DNA of 64,000 nucleotides, taken from contig NZ_JAGSPJ010000002.1 of the NCBI RefSeq assembly GCF_018139545.1, forward strand, positions 496,001 to 560,000. The letters run 5' to 3'. The notes under the pieces are model-generated. The model had not been told where the DNA came from. It ran no database searches and saw only the letters and a list, made by a program, of their open reading frames with translations. Of this stretch, positions 9,805 to 18,934 are shown in pieces. Both the position numbers and the translations under genes were made by a program. The stretch comes from Affinundibacterium fentianense (lineage in GTDB: Bacteria > Pseudomonadota > Gammaproteobacteria > Burkholderiales > Burkholderiaceae_D). Within the stretch, counting starts at the first letter, position 1. The number at the start of each line of letters is the position of its first letter.

Positions 9805-9955
9805 GCTGGGCTTTCGTACTGTATAAATAAACAGTAATGGTAAACGATTCTTAAGAGCTTGTGGAAGAGATATGTGAGGATAGAACACTAGGTAAAATCA
9901 TAAGAATATTATTCTCATTACATTTTTAATGAAATAAGAATTCCAACCAGCACTC

Positions 9956-10498
9956 TCAACCGATCAACCTACCTGCTTTCACACGCAAACCTCTTTTCGC
10001 CAACTCAGGCGCAAACGCACCAAGGGTTTTTAACGTATCGCCACTGTGTGCATGACAAATCGCCACACCCAACGCATCGGCAGCATCACTACTGGGCGTC
10101 CCAGAAAGAGACAACAAGCGCTGCACCATGTCTTGCACTTGTTCTTTTTTCGCCTTACCGTGACCGACCACACCTTGCTTCACTTGTAGCGCGGTGTACT
10201 CAGCGACTAGAAGTTCAGCTTGCACCAAAGCACAGATCGCGGCACCACGAGCTTGTCCAAGCAAAAGTGTAGATTGTGGATTGACGTTAACAAATACCTT
10301 TTCAATTGCGGCGCAATCGGGTTGGTAGGTTTGGATGATTTCGGTAACGCCGGAGAGGATGGTTTTCAAACGCTCTGGCAAAGTGCCTTCGACTGTTTTG
10401 ATGGTACCTGAGGCGATGTAAGTGAGCTTACTGCCCTGCTTATAGATGACACCGAAACCTGTGGTGCGCAAACCGGGATCGATGCCGAGGATTTTCAT
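9956..10498 (-). CDS. ruvC: Crossover junction endodeoxyribonuclease RuvC
   Basis: Resolvase that cuts Holliday junctions by paired symmetric nicks. The four acidic catalytic residues are present: D in [13 protein letters not shown] in AAIEKVFVN, and the two aspartates in [11 protein letters not shown]. The start is placed at MKILGIDPG (ATG 10498), the conserved RuvC start; an ATG-like extension 11 codons upstream is not family-like. About 150 bases separate it from ruvA, and an unusual palindrome separates it from purH. Confidence 0.96.
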   Translation of the reverse strand: MKILGIDPGLRTTGFGVIYKQGSKLTYIASGTIKTVEGTLPERLKTILSGVTEIIQTYQPDCAAIEKVFVNVNPQSTLLLGQARGAAICALVQAELLVAEYTALQVKQGVVGHGKAKKEQVQDMVQRLLSLSGTPSSDAADALGVAICHAHSGDTLKTLGAFAPELAKRGLRVKAGRLIG

Positions 10499-10614
10499 TT
10501 GTGCTTGCTTCTGATGAATGATCGTTAGCAAATTATACGCAGAACTTGGGTTTTCACGTATGAGTTCTTCCCACAGAATAATCGCCTTAGGCTAGCGCAA
10601 AAAAATAAGCTCAC

Positions 10615-10738
10615 AATAATGCGCTTGGAATTCGAGTATCGAGATGCAGTTCAAGGCGCAAAGCACAGCAATACGTCGGTATTGCGAGCATTTGCAACGA
10701 TGAAATGCGCTCGAGACTCGGATTCAAGGCGTATTATT
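10615..10738. repeat. 124-base symmetric imperfect palindrome between ruvC and purH
   Basis: The two halves pair about the exact centre 10676/10677. The outer 29 bases of each arm (AATAATgCGC.../...GCGTATTATT) match with about five mismatches and include CGAGTaTCGAG; a poorly matched middle follows; the apex is GCAATAC-GTCG-GTATTGC. The right end runs into the purH stop codon. It has the look of a dispersed intergenic hairpin or MITE-like element rather than a simple terminator, because there is no T-tract. Confidence 0.7.
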
Positions 10739-12303
10739 TAATGACGGAAGTGACGCACGCCCGTATACAACATCACCACACCACGCTCATCCGCAGCATC
10801 AATCACTTCCTGATCGCGCATAGAACCACCCGGATGAATCACACAGGTTGCGCCAGCATCGACGACGACATCGAGACCATCACGGAATGGGAAGAATGCG
10901 TCAGACGCGACTGCGGAGCCTTGCAAAGTTAAACCCGCATTTTGTGCTTTGATCGACGCAATACGTGCAGAATCAATACGACTCATTTGACCAGCGCCCA
11001 CACCCAAAGTCATACCGTTGCCGCAGAACACAATCGCATTCGATTTGACATATTTAGCAACGCGCCATGCGAACATCATGTCGGCCATTTGTTGCGGTGA
11101 CGGTTGCAGTTTACTGACGACGCGTACATCGGCTGGCAAGACGTTTTTCGCATCTGGCGCTTGGACTAACAAACCACCGCCAACACGTTTGACGTCGTAT
11201 TGATTCACGCCTACGCCCAATGGAATTTCGAGCAAACGTACGTTTTGTTTCGCAGCAAAAATTTGTTTTGCTTCGGCTGTGAATGAAGGAGCAATCAAGA
11301 CTTCGACGAATTGTTTGGCAACCGCCTCTGCTGCGGCACCATCACATACGGTGTTAAACGCAATAATGCCGCCAAACGCGGAAGTTGGATCTGTTTGTAA
11401 TGCTTTGCTATAGGCTTCCAACGAGGTCGCGCCGATTGCTACGCCACATGGATTCGCATGCTTGACGATCACGCACGCGCCTGTGTCGAAAGACTTCACG
11501 CATTCCCATGCTGCATCCGCATCGGCGATGTTGTTGTAAGAGAGTTCCTTGCCTTGCAATTGCACATAGTTCGCCAATGCACCTGCGACTGGCGCCAGAT
11601 CGCGGTAGAAAGAAGCGGATTGATGTGGGTTTTCGCCGTAGCGCATTTCTTGCACTTTTTCGAAATGCATATTCAAAGTTTGTGGGTAAACACTGCGTGT
11701 TGTGTGCGCTTTATCTTCACCCAAACTAGTCAAATAATTGGTGATCGCGCCATCGTATTGTGCAGTGTGCGCAAATACTTTTTTCGCCAGCATAAACTTG
11801 GTGTCATACGACACCACATTATTACCCGCCTTCATTTCAGCCAAAACCGTTGTGTAGTCGCTAGGATCGCAAATTACGACTACGTCTTTATGATTTTTCG
11901 CAGAGGAGCGCAACATGGTTGGTCCGCCGATATCAATGTTTTCAATCGCGTCTTCCAAAGAGCATTCTGCTTTCGCCACAGTAGCTTGAAATGGATAGAG
12001 ATTGACAACCACCATATCTATCGTTGGAATGCCGTGTTTTTCTAAGGCTGCTTGATGTTCAGGAAAATCACGACGTGCCAAAATACCGCCGTGTACTTTC
12101 GGATGCAAAGTCTTGACACGACCATCGAGCATCTCTGGAAAACCTGTGTAATCAGCGACTTCAGTCACTGGCAAACCGTTGTCAGCCAAGAGTTTCGCAG
12201 TACCGCCTGTGGACAATAGTTTGACGCCCATGGCATTGAGTTCACGGGCAAATTCGAGAACACCAGTTTTGTCCGATACGGACAGGAGAGCTTGTTTGAT
12301 CAT
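10738..12303 (-). CDS. purH: Bifunctional AICAR transformylase / IMP cyclohydrolase
   Basis: Catalyses the last two steps of de novo purine synthesis: formylation of AICAR by 10-formyl-THF and cyclisation to IMP. The N-terminal MGS-like cyclohydrolase domain ([40 protein letters not shown]) and the C-terminal transformylase domain ([36 protein letters not shown]) are complete in 521 residues. It lies 21 bases after fis, in the conserved betaproteobacterial dusB-fis-purH order. Its stop codon abuts a long palindrome. Confidence 0.97.
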   Translation of the reverse strand: MIKQALLSVSDKTGVLEFARELNAMGVKLLSTGGTAKLLADNGLPVTEVADYTGFPEMLDGRVKTLHPKVHGGILARRDFPEHQAALEKHGIPTIDMVVVNLYPFQATVAKAECSLEDAIENIDIGGPTMLRSSAKNHKDVVVICDPSDYTTVLAEMKAGNNVVSYDTKFMLAKKVFAHTAQYDGAITNYLTSLGEDKAHTTRSVYPQTLNMHFEKVQEMRYGENPHQSASFYRDLAPVAGALANYVQLQGKELSYNNIADADAAWECVKSFDTGACVIVKHANPCGVAIGATSLEAYSKALQTDPTSAFGGIIAFNTVCDGAAAEAVAKQFVEVLIAPSFTAEAKQIFAAKQNVRLLEIPLGVGVNQYDVKRVGGGLLVQAPDAKNVLPADVRVVSKLQPSPQQMADMMFAWRVAKYVKSNAIVFCGNGMTLGVGAGQMSRIDSARIASIKAQNAGLTLQGSAVASDAFFPFRDGLDVVVDAGATCVIHPGGSMRDQEVIDAADERGVVMLYTGVRHFRH

Positions 12304-12324
12304 GATAAAGAGATTGAAATAAAA

Positions 12325-12558
12325 TTAAAGAAGACCGTGTTGCTGCAATTTTTTGCGCAAAGTATTGCGATTAATACCGAGCATGTCTGCAGCCTGAGAT
12401 TGATTGCTATCCGTGCGTGTCATGACCATTTCTAACATCGGCTTTTCAACCGCCAACACCACCATATCGTAAATATTCGAAGCAGGTTGTTCTCCCAAAT
12501 CACGGAAATATTTTTCCAGATTTTTGTGAACGGCTTCTTGAATGCTTTCTTTACTCAT
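12325..12558 (-). CDS. fis: Fis family DNA-binding protein
   Basis: 77-residue nucleoid protein homologous to Fis, which bends DNA and modulates rRNA promoters and recombination. The C-terminal helix-turn-helix (NQSQAADMLGINRNTLRKKLQQHGLL) is nearly identical to the Fis/NtrC type, and the N-terminal dimer region is short as usual in betaproteobacteria. The gene lies between dusB (129 bases upstream) and purH (21 bases downstream). Confidence 0.93.
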   Translation of the reverse strand: MSKESIQEAVHKNLEKYFRDLGEQPASNIYDMVVLAVEKPMLEMVMTRTDSNQSQAADMLGINRNTLRKKLQQHGLL

Positions 12559-12686
12559 ACTGAATTTTCTTCTTATTAATGAATTCGACTAACGATAAAA
12601 CTGCTATGAATTCAAGGGTTAAACTAAATAAAACTACCACCAAAATAGTGCACATAACTCGCACCAAATACCATTAGGAAAATAAC

Positions 12687-13721
12687 TCAAGCAGCTAAGG
12701 CTTGCGCTAATTCTCCGTTCGTATTCATCTCGGAGGGGCGGTATTGTAACCGTTCTGTCGGTCGACTATCAAAAAACATGTTGACCGCCGCCAATTGTTC
12801 CTCACAAGTTTCCAACTTATTCATTTGCTGGCGAAAGCCTTCGCCATCCACCAAATCTTCCACATACCAACCTATGTGTTTGCGCGCGGTGCGCACGCCC
12901 ATAAACTCGCCATAAAACGCATAATGCTCGCGCAAATGACGGTCTAACAATGCTTTAACTTCCGATACCAAAGGCGCTGGCAAATAGGTGCCCGTCTTTA
13001 AGTAATGATCGATTTCTCTAAAAATCCACGGCCGTCCTTGCGCCGCGCGACCGATCATGATGGCATCGGCACCCGTGACTACCAACACGTATTTGGCTTT
13101 CTCAGGTGTCGTAATATCGCCATTCGCCACGACTGGGATACGTGCTTGCGCCTTCACTGCGGCAATGGTCTCGTATTCTGCATCGCCCTTGTAGCCATCG
13201 GCACGTGTGCGCCCGTGCAAAGTCAACATCGCAATTCCAGCCGATTCGGCAATTCGCGCAATTTGCAAAGCATTCTTGTTCGCTCTATCCCAACCAGTGC
13301 GAAACTTCAAAGTCACTGGCACATCGACCGCAGCAACTACGGCATCCAAAATCTCACCGACGAGTTTTTCATCTTGAAGCAAAGCTGAGCCGCACCATGC
13401 ATTGCAGACTTTTTTGACTGGGCAGCCCATATTGATATCGATAATTTGCGCACCTTTATCGACATTGTATTTGGCGCATTCCGCCAACATCTTGGGATCC
13501 GCTCCTGCGATCTGCACCGCCTTGGGTTCCATCTCACCTTCGTGATTGGTTCGCCGCGTGGACTTCTCGGTTTCCCATAATTTAGGATTTGATGCAGCCA
13601 TCTCAGATACCGCATATCCCGCACCTAAGTCTTTACACAATTGGCGAAATGGCCTATCGGTCACACCCGCCATGGGCGCGACAAAAATATTATTCTTCAG
13701 CTGATAGGAGCCAATGTGCAC
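12687..13721 (-). CDS. dusB: tRNA-dihydrouridine synthase B
   Basis: FMN-dependent enzyme that reduces specific uridines in the tRNA D-loop with NADPH. The TIM-barrel signatures are clear: FVAPMAGVTDRPFR near the N-terminus, DINMGCPVKKV with the catalytic cysteine, LHGRTRADGYKG, ANGDI and MIGRAAQGRPWIFREI. The 344 residues are normal for DusB. It heads the dusB-fis-purH run; dusB-fis co-transcription is known from E. coli, supporting the subfamily call. Confidence 0.95.
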   Translation of the reverse strand: MHIGSYQLKNNIFVAPMAGVTDRPFRQLCKDLGAGYAVSEMAASNPKLWETEKSTRRTNHEGEMEPKAVQIAGADPKMLAECAKYNVDKGAQIIDINMGCPVKKVCNAWCGSALLQDEKLVGEILDAVVAAVDVPVTLKFRTGWDRANKNALQIARIAESAGIAMLTLHGRTRADGYKGDAEYETIAAVKAQARIPVVANGDITTPEKAKYVLVVTGADAIMIGRAAQGRPWIFREIDHYLKTGTYLPAPLVSEVKALLDRHLREHYAFYGEFMGVRTARKHIGWYVEDLVDGEGFRQQMNKLETCEEQLAAVNMFFDSRPTERLQYRPSEMNTNGELAQALAA

Positions 13722-13926
13722 GATGTAGAACCTTGGGAGAATCGGAGGAATTTCGAGGAAGCGCTATTCTACCTGAAAAGCTGCCTAAATAATTAGCAAA
13801 ACTTTAGGTAAGTACGAACAATTTTTTTTAATTTAGAGCAGTCTTTCAATAGACTTTTTTGAAGAATCTTGCCTAATTACAGTCTAAGACTACTATGCGT
13901 TAGACCACAATGAACGCCACCATTAA

Positions 13927-14457
13927 TCAGGACTTAGCCAACTCGCGAGCAAGTAATTGATTTAATTCATCAAATGAGGGTTCACCAACATAGCGCTTCA
14001 AAATATTTCCCTGCTTATCAACGACAAAGGTCGTTGGAGTCAATCTCACATCGCCAAACGCTTGTGCAATTTTCCCCTCTAAATCAAGCACGACATGAAA
14101 GGGCAGTTGACGTGTTTCGGCGAAATTTAGCACATAGTTCGGTGGATCATAACTCATTGCAATTGCTAGGAACTCTAAACCTTGTGCGCGGAACTTTTCA
14201 TAGCTAGCAATCATTTGTGGCATTTCTTTAATACACGTGGTACACGACGTCGCCCAAAAATTCACCAAGTACACTTTGCCATGCAAGCTTTGTTGGCTAA
14301 TGTTTTTTCCTTGAATATTCGTAAAGTTAATTTTCGGCGCTGCTTGCTTGGAACTGAGTGAGAAAAAAGCAAAACCAGCGACTAGCAGAGACAGCAATAT
14401 TAGAAATGCTACCCACCTCTTCGTTTTGCCAATTGGCTTCTGTTGTTCGCTAGTCAT
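13927..14457 (-). CDS. TlpA/ResA-like membrane-anchored thiol-disulfide oxidoreductase
   Basis: 176 residues: an N-terminal cytoplasmic tail, one membrane anchor (about 15-33, WVAFLILLSLLVAGFAFF), then a thioredoxin-like domain facing the periplasm with the redox pair WATSCTTC and the cis-proline loop TPTTFVVD. This is the TlpA/ResA family, which reduces disulfides in the periplasm, often for cytochrome c maturation. No cytochrome genes are near, so the substrate is not known. It lies alone, 93 bases downstream of the GGDEF-EAL gene on the same strand. Confidence 0.85.
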   Translation of the reverse strand: MTSEQQKPIGKTKRWVAFLILLSLLVAGFAFFSLSSKQAAPKINFTNIQGKNISQQSLHGKVYLVNFWATSCTTCIKEMPQMIASYEKFRAQGLEFLAIAMSYDPPNYVLNFAETRQLPFHVVLDLEGKIAQAFGDVRLTPTTFVVDKQGNILKRYVGEPSFDELNQLLARELAKS

Positions 14458-14550
14458 ATCTATCCAATGCCTTTATCAACTGACCGAATCATCTACCGCA
14501 CTCTTCAGCCTACCATCCATACGATATTATACTGCGTCTAAAAAACCAGT

Positions 14551-16881
14551 TCAGTGCTTCGCTCTTTGTTGTTCGACCCAAACATCAGGCGCGGTCGGTT
14601 TAGAGTACAAGAAACCCTGCATCGAATCACATTCATTGGCCATCAAATAGTTTGCCTGTTCTTGGGTTTCGACACCTTCAGCCACCACCTTCAGAGAAAA
14701 TTGCTTCGCCATCGATAAAATGGAACGAACGATCGCGGTGCCATTTGCATCGTCAGGGATATCCTGCACGAAACTCTTATCAATTTTGAGTTCATATAAG
14801 GGTAAACGTTTTAAGTAATTCAAACTGGAGTATCCTGTTCCGAAATCATCGATGGAAAAACGAATACCCAAGTCAGCCAATTTGTCCATTCTAGAAATCG
14901 TCTCCTGCAGGTTATCGATAAAAAGACCTTCCGTAACCTCAAAAATCAAATGATTTCCATCCACACCTTCACCCGCCAGAGTTGCCGATACTTTATCAAC
15001 GAAATCTTTTTGACGAAATTGTTTAGGGCTAACATTGATCGACAATGGAAATGTGAACCCCTCACGCTGTAAGTGTTTTAGAATTTGACATGCCTGTAAT
15101 AAAACCCAGTCCCCCATTCTCACGATCAATCCTGATTCTTCCGCTAATGGTATAAATGTCGCTGGTGAGACCATTCCACGTCGTTTATTGTTCCATCGCA
15201 TCAATAGTTCTGCGCCAAGTGGTACGCCATTTTGATCAACCTGCGCCTGCATCACCATATGCAATTCATTTTGGTCGAGTGCTTTCGCAAGATCACGTTC
15301 TAAAGTCAGGCGTTCCTCGACCTCGGTTTGCATTGCACCTTCAAAGAAAGCAATTTGATTTCTCCCAGCAGTTTTGGCGCGGTACATTGCCGTATCCGAT
15401 TCACGCAATAAATCGTCTGCACTTTGACCAGGCTTCGGCATGAGACTCACCCCAATACTGCAGCTGGAACTATAAATTTGATCATTAATTAAAAAATCTT
15501 GAGACAATGCATGCCGCACTTTTTCAGCGATGGTCAGTGCTAGTTTTCCGGCAAGTTCAATATGTGAATCCAAACTATCAACAAGCACAACAAATTCGTC
15601 GCCGCCGATACGAGCAACTGTATCGACTTCACGCAAAAGCTGGCTAAGACGTTTTGCCACTTCGACCAACAGAACATCACCCACTGCATGCCCTCTTGCA
15701 TCATTGATGGTTTTGAAATGATCTAGATCTATAAACAGTACCGCACTGTAGTTACCTGTTCGCTGTGCATTGGCAAGTTGAACCCCCATACGATCACGCA
15801 GTAGGCGACGATTTGGCAAACCCGTCAAGACATCAAAGAACGCTAGACGATAAATATCTAACTCTGCCTTTTTTCTGTCGGTAATGTCACGTTCGATCGC
15901 AACATAATGTGTACAGTGTCCATCCTGATTATTGATCGGTCGAATATCGACTTCGAGCCAGAATTCGTCTGCATTCTTTGTATAACTAATGATCTCTGAG
16001 CGGATCGCATGACGATCTGCCATGGCGGAACGAATTCGGTGAATTTCATGAATATCGGAATTCGCACCAAAAAGCATTTCAAGGCTATTTCCAATAGCCT
16101 CATGGCGACTATAACCGCTGCTACGTTCAAATGCTTTGTTCACAAACACGAGATGCGGCCCTTGATCAGACAAATTATTGTCAGTGATCATCACCATGTC
16201 GTTTAAGTTTTCGACTGCTGCTGAAATCAGTCTAAGTTCCTCATTTGCATGCCGAAGTGACTTTTGTTCTTGCTGCAAATGCAGACTAATTTTCATCTGT
16301 TTACGAAGCGATTCTTCCAAACGCCTTAGCAAGACTCCGCAAGTCACAGTGATGACAGAACTAATAAACGTAAAATTCAGTGTAATAATAATCCAGCGGA
16401 GGAAAGGTTGGTCGTGGTAACGATCAAATTGGAGATCAATATCAAACCAATAACCCACTGTGACTAAAGTGACCGCATTGACCACCAGCATCAAAATCGC
16501 CGGCCGTAAACCTAACAGCAATGCCGCCAACACTGGCACTGCCATCATATAAATTTGGCTAACTGGACCGACCTTAAACAGAAAAAAAACGCCAACAGCG
16601 AATACGATGAGAAGAAAATTCCAACTACGTATCGTAAAACTCAATGTACGCCAGCGCCACATAACAAACAGCCAAGCAATCGCCAGAACATCGATCACTA
16701 CGACCGAATACAAGCGATCACGTAGAGCCATCAAAATGCTCGGGACTGCGGTAATACCACCAAGGCCCAGTGCTACAGACAGAATGGCGCCCAACATTTG
16801 ATCTCGCCAAACCTGCAGATCTCTAGTAGGAAGACGCTGGGCACGCAAAAAACGTCGCAAAAACGGTCGTACTATCTTCAA
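14551..16881 (-). CDS. Membrane PAS-GGDEF-EAL c-di-GMP signalling protein
   Basis: 776 residues. About five or six N-terminal membrane spans (residues 30-195) resemble a MASE-type sensor; then a PAS domain with PAC (about 215-335), a GGDEF domain (about 345-510) with ARIGGDEF and an upstream RxxD inhibitory site (REVD, five residues before), and an EAL domain (520-776). The diguanylate cyclase site is intact. The EAL signature reads ELLMRW in place of EALLRW, but the other phosphodiesterase residues are present (INVSPKQF, FEVTEG, SIDDFGTG, LKIDKSFV, VAEGVET, MQGF), so both activities may exist. It sets c-di-GMP levels in response to an unknown membrane or PAS signal. Confidence 0.92.
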   Translation of the reverse strand: MKIVRPFLRRFLRAQRLPTRDLQVWRDQMLGAILSVALGLGGITAVPSILMALRDRLYSVVVIDVLAIAWLFVMWRWRTLSFTIRSWNFLLIVFAVGVFFLFKVGPVSQIYMMAVPVLAALLLGLRPAILMLVVNAVTLVTVGYWFDIDLQFDRYHDQPFLRWIIITLNFTFISSVITVTCGVLLRRLEESLRKQMKISLHLQQEQKSLRHANEELRLISAAVENLNDMVMITDNNLSDQGPHLVFVNKAFERSSGYSRHEAIGNSLEMLFGANSDIHEIHRIRSAMADRHAIRSEIISYTKNADEFWLEVDIRPINNQDGHCTHYVAIERDITDRKKAELDIYRLAFFDVLTGLPNRRLLRDRMGVQLANAQRTGNYSAVLFIDLDHFKTINDARGHAVGDVLLVEVAKRLSQLLREVDTVARIGGDEFVVLVDSLDSHIELAGKLALTIAEKVRHALSQDFLINDQIYSSSCSIGVSLMPKPGQSADDLLRESDTAMYRAKTAGRNQIAFFEGAMQTEVEERLTLERDLAKALDQNELHMVMQAQVDQNGVPLGAELLMRWNNKRRGMVSPATFIPLAEESGLIVRMGDWVLLQACQILKHLQREGFTFPLSINVSPKQFRQKDFVDKVSATLAGEGVDGNHLIFEVTEGLFIDNLQETISRMDKLADLGIRFSIDDFGTGYSSLNYLKRLPLYELKIDKSFVQDIPDDANGTAIVRSILSMAKQFSLKVVAEGVETQEQANYLMANECDSMQGFLYSKPTAPDVWVEQQRAKH

Positions 16882-17144
16882 TTGTGCACCTTTTCAACAA
16901 CTGACTAAGTAGGGAGATTGGACTTATGATTGGTCTAATAATTGATCTGATACTTGATCTAAAATTGCGACGCACATTCCCGTTCATTTGAGGCTTTTGC
17001 CTTATCCCATTCAATGTACCAAGATCAACATCCGGCATTGCCTTGGTAAGGAGGGTGCGCATTCAGATTACGTAGCTATGTTTATACGCTGTTTCTTTCT
17101 TGCTGAAAAGTATTTTTTTACAGTCATTTAAGAACCGATCCGGC

Positions 17145-18047
17145 TTAAGGAATATCCTCCCCTGTTGCCGCTCGCCATAAATCGAACCATTGCCCTTTAC
17201 TCAATTGGCAGTCCAAGGCCTGAACTGCCTCGGTCAAAACCTTCACACGCCCAGAGCCTGTCAACAACATCGGCCTCGTTGGTAAATTCAACACCCATGC
17301 CATCGCTACAACGGCAGCACTCCCATTTACTTCATCGGCAATTTTTGCTAAAACTCGCTGCAGCCGCAACCCAACTTGACTTTGGTCTGTGAACAAACGA
17401 CCTCCACCCAAAGCTGACCAAATCATAGGAGTCAGGCGCAAGCGCTGGCAAAGATCGAAGCTCCCGTCATAGATTGGCGACATGTTCAACAAAGAGCACT
17501 CCACCTGATTCGTCACTAATGGATAACGTGCATTCAATAGTTCAAATTGTGTGGGAGTAAAATTCGATACGCCGAAATACTTTACTTTTCCAGCCCGCTC
17601 CAATTGCTCAAACGCCTCGGCGACTTCATCAGCCTGCATCAAAGGATCCGGTCTATGAATCAACAATAGATCAATTTGATCAACTTGCATATTTTGCAGA
17701 GACTGATTGACTGAATTCTTGATATGATCACCACTCGTATTATAAATATGCGCTGTCTGAGTCGGTCTTTGAGCAGATGGAAACTGGATCCCGCACTTCG
17801 TCACAATTTGAAATTGTTGACGCAAATCTGGCGCTAACGCAAATGCCTCCCCCAGCAATGTTTCACTTGTGTAGTCACCGTAAATATCCGCTTGATCAAT
17901 TGTTGTAATACCTAGGTCTAAAGCTTCACGTAAAAATAGTACACGTTCAGATGGACTCATCTGCCACGAAGATAGGCGCCACAAACCGAGCACAATTCGA
18001 GAAAATTCAGGTCCGTCTGGGGCTATTTGAATGCGTGAGCTTTGCAT
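17145..18047 (-). CDS. YdhF-like aldo/keto reductase
   Basis: NADPH-dependent TIM-barrel reductase of the AKR superfamily. The sequence follows E. coli YdhF closely: IQIAPDGPEFSRIVLGLWRL, TTIDQADIYGDY with the active-site Asp and Tyr, DLLLIHRPDPLMQADEVAEAF, FGVSNFTPTQFELL and ATNQVE-type strand. The physiological substrate of this group is not known. The start is set at the ATG 18047 (MQSSRIQIAP), preceded by GAAGG; an upstream in-frame start would add 15 residues that do not fit the family. The protein has 300 residues. Confidence 0.88.
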   Translation of the reverse strand: MQSSRIQIAPDGPEFSRIVLGLWRLSSWQMSPSERVLFLREALDLGITTIDQADIYGDYTSETLLGEAFALAPDLRQQFQIVTKCGIQFPSAQRPTQTAHIYNTSGDHIKNSVNQSLQNMQVDQIDLLLIHRPDPLMQADEVAEAFEQLERAGKVKYFGVSNFTPTQFELLNARYPLVTNQVECSLLNMSPIYDGSFDLCQRLRLTPMIWSALGGGRLFTDQSQVGLRLQRVLAKIADEVNGSAAVVAMAWVLNLPTRPMLLTGSGRVKVLTEAVQALDCQLSKGQWFDLWRAATGEDIP

Positions 18048-18157
18048 AAATTCAACCTTCAAAAAACGAATGGAATTACAAATAATCTCCACTCTAATAC
18101 AGATATGTTTTGCCTAAAATGGGCGCATTCTCGTTAGAAAAAATGACTGGGTTCATC

Positions 18158-18808
18158 CTAACTAGGAAACAAAGCCTCGAAATTTTTAGCCACTTCCTCG
18201 CATTTCGCATATCCAGAGCTTAACATGTGCAAGCCGTCCTCCTGCACCAACAACAAAACGGGAAAACCGCGAATACCCCAACGTTGGATTTGTTGGAAGT
18301 GCATGCGAGTTTCCTCTTTTGTAGAAACATCCGTCATCGTTTCCAAAAAACTCGCGACATCAAACGTAAATGACCTATCAGCACGATTCAATGCTTCAAC
18401 AACAATCTCAGCAAGCACATGCTCGTCAGTGATATCTTGTGCCTCAGCGTAAAATGCATGCTGTATTGCTTGAAACGCCAGAAAATTAACTGAAGTCGGC
18501 ATATCTTCCGTTAGGATTTTGGCTGCAACGACTGCTCGACAAGCCGGTTCCGTATCATAGATAAATCCTGACTTATCTAAACCAGTCATATTAAAAGGTA
18601 GGCCACTCACTTGCTGAACACGATCCCAATGCGACAGGATCATTTCTCGCTGATCTGCATCCAGCACCTCGGTATTGTATGCGCGCAAACCACCTAATAC
18701 GATGTCCAATTCCGCATTCGGTTTGTTTTCAAGAAATCTTACCAACTCCTTACTAAAGCCATAACACCAAGAACACATAGGGTCCGCAACATATAAAAAC
18801 TTGAGCAT
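18158..18808 (-). CDS. DsbA family protein, FrnE-like
   Basis: 216-residue thioredoxin-fold protein with an inserted helical domain. The redox motif CSWC follows the first strand (YVADPMCSWCYGFS) and the cis-proline is in RGFPVLLLV. There is no signal peptide, so it is cytoplasmic, like FrnE and 2-hydroxychromene-2-carboxylate isomerase relatives rather than periplasmic DsbA. FrnE-type proteins have been linked to oxidative stress; the role here is not shown. Confidence 0.85.
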   Translation of the reverse strand: MLKFLYVADPMCSWCYGFSKELVRFLENKPNAELDIVLGGLRAYNTEVLDADQREMILSHWDRVQQVSGLPFNMTGLDKSGFIYDTEPACRAVVAAKILTEDMPTSVNFLAFQAIQHAFYAEAQDITDEHVLAEIVVEALNRADRSFTFDVASFLETMTDVSTKEETRMHFQQIQRWGIRGFPVLLLVQEDGLHMLSSGYAKCEEVAKNFEALFPS

Positions 18809-18868
18809 TGTTGATCTCTCACTAAAGGTTGATGCTTGTTCTTTGACCCGTAGGGAACATCCCTAACT

Positions 18869-18898
18869 CAAGGTGCTGGTGTGTACCATCCCACCTTG
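18869..18898. repeat. Stem-loop between the DsbA-family gene and anmK
   Basis: CAAGGTG and CACCTTG form a perfect seven-base stem with a 16-base loop, and a second small hairpin TAGGGA-ACA-TCCCTA lies just beside it (about 18851-18865). Neither has a T-tract; they may protect the 3' end of the anmK message, but this is a weak call. Confidence 0.25.
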
Positions 18899-18934
18899 TC
18901 CATCTGCATATTAGCACTCGCCTACGCGGTACAT

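Noticed and set aside
9805-9888. N-terminal extension of RuvA by 28 codons
   Set aside because: The frame is open, but the conserved RuvA N-terminus begins at MIGRIAG; the upstream residues do not fit the family. Similar over-long starts were trimmed for ruvC, the M23 peptidase, the aldo/keto reductase, pduO and the DUF885 gene.
11458-12045. 195-codon plus-strand frame opposite purH
   Set aside because: Antisense shadow of purH; residues are a Cys/His/Arg-rich jumble with no recognisable domain.
13841-13865. Small plus-strand hairpin AGTCT-TTCAAT-AGACT followed by T6
   Set aside because: It resembles an intrinsic terminator on the plus strand, but no plus-strand gene ends there and the stem has only five base pairs.
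16920-16970. Repeated TTGATCT words in the spacer ahead of the GGDEF-EAL gene
   Set aside because: The repeats are seven bases long, irregularly spaced and AT-rich; no known operator pattern and no regular period.
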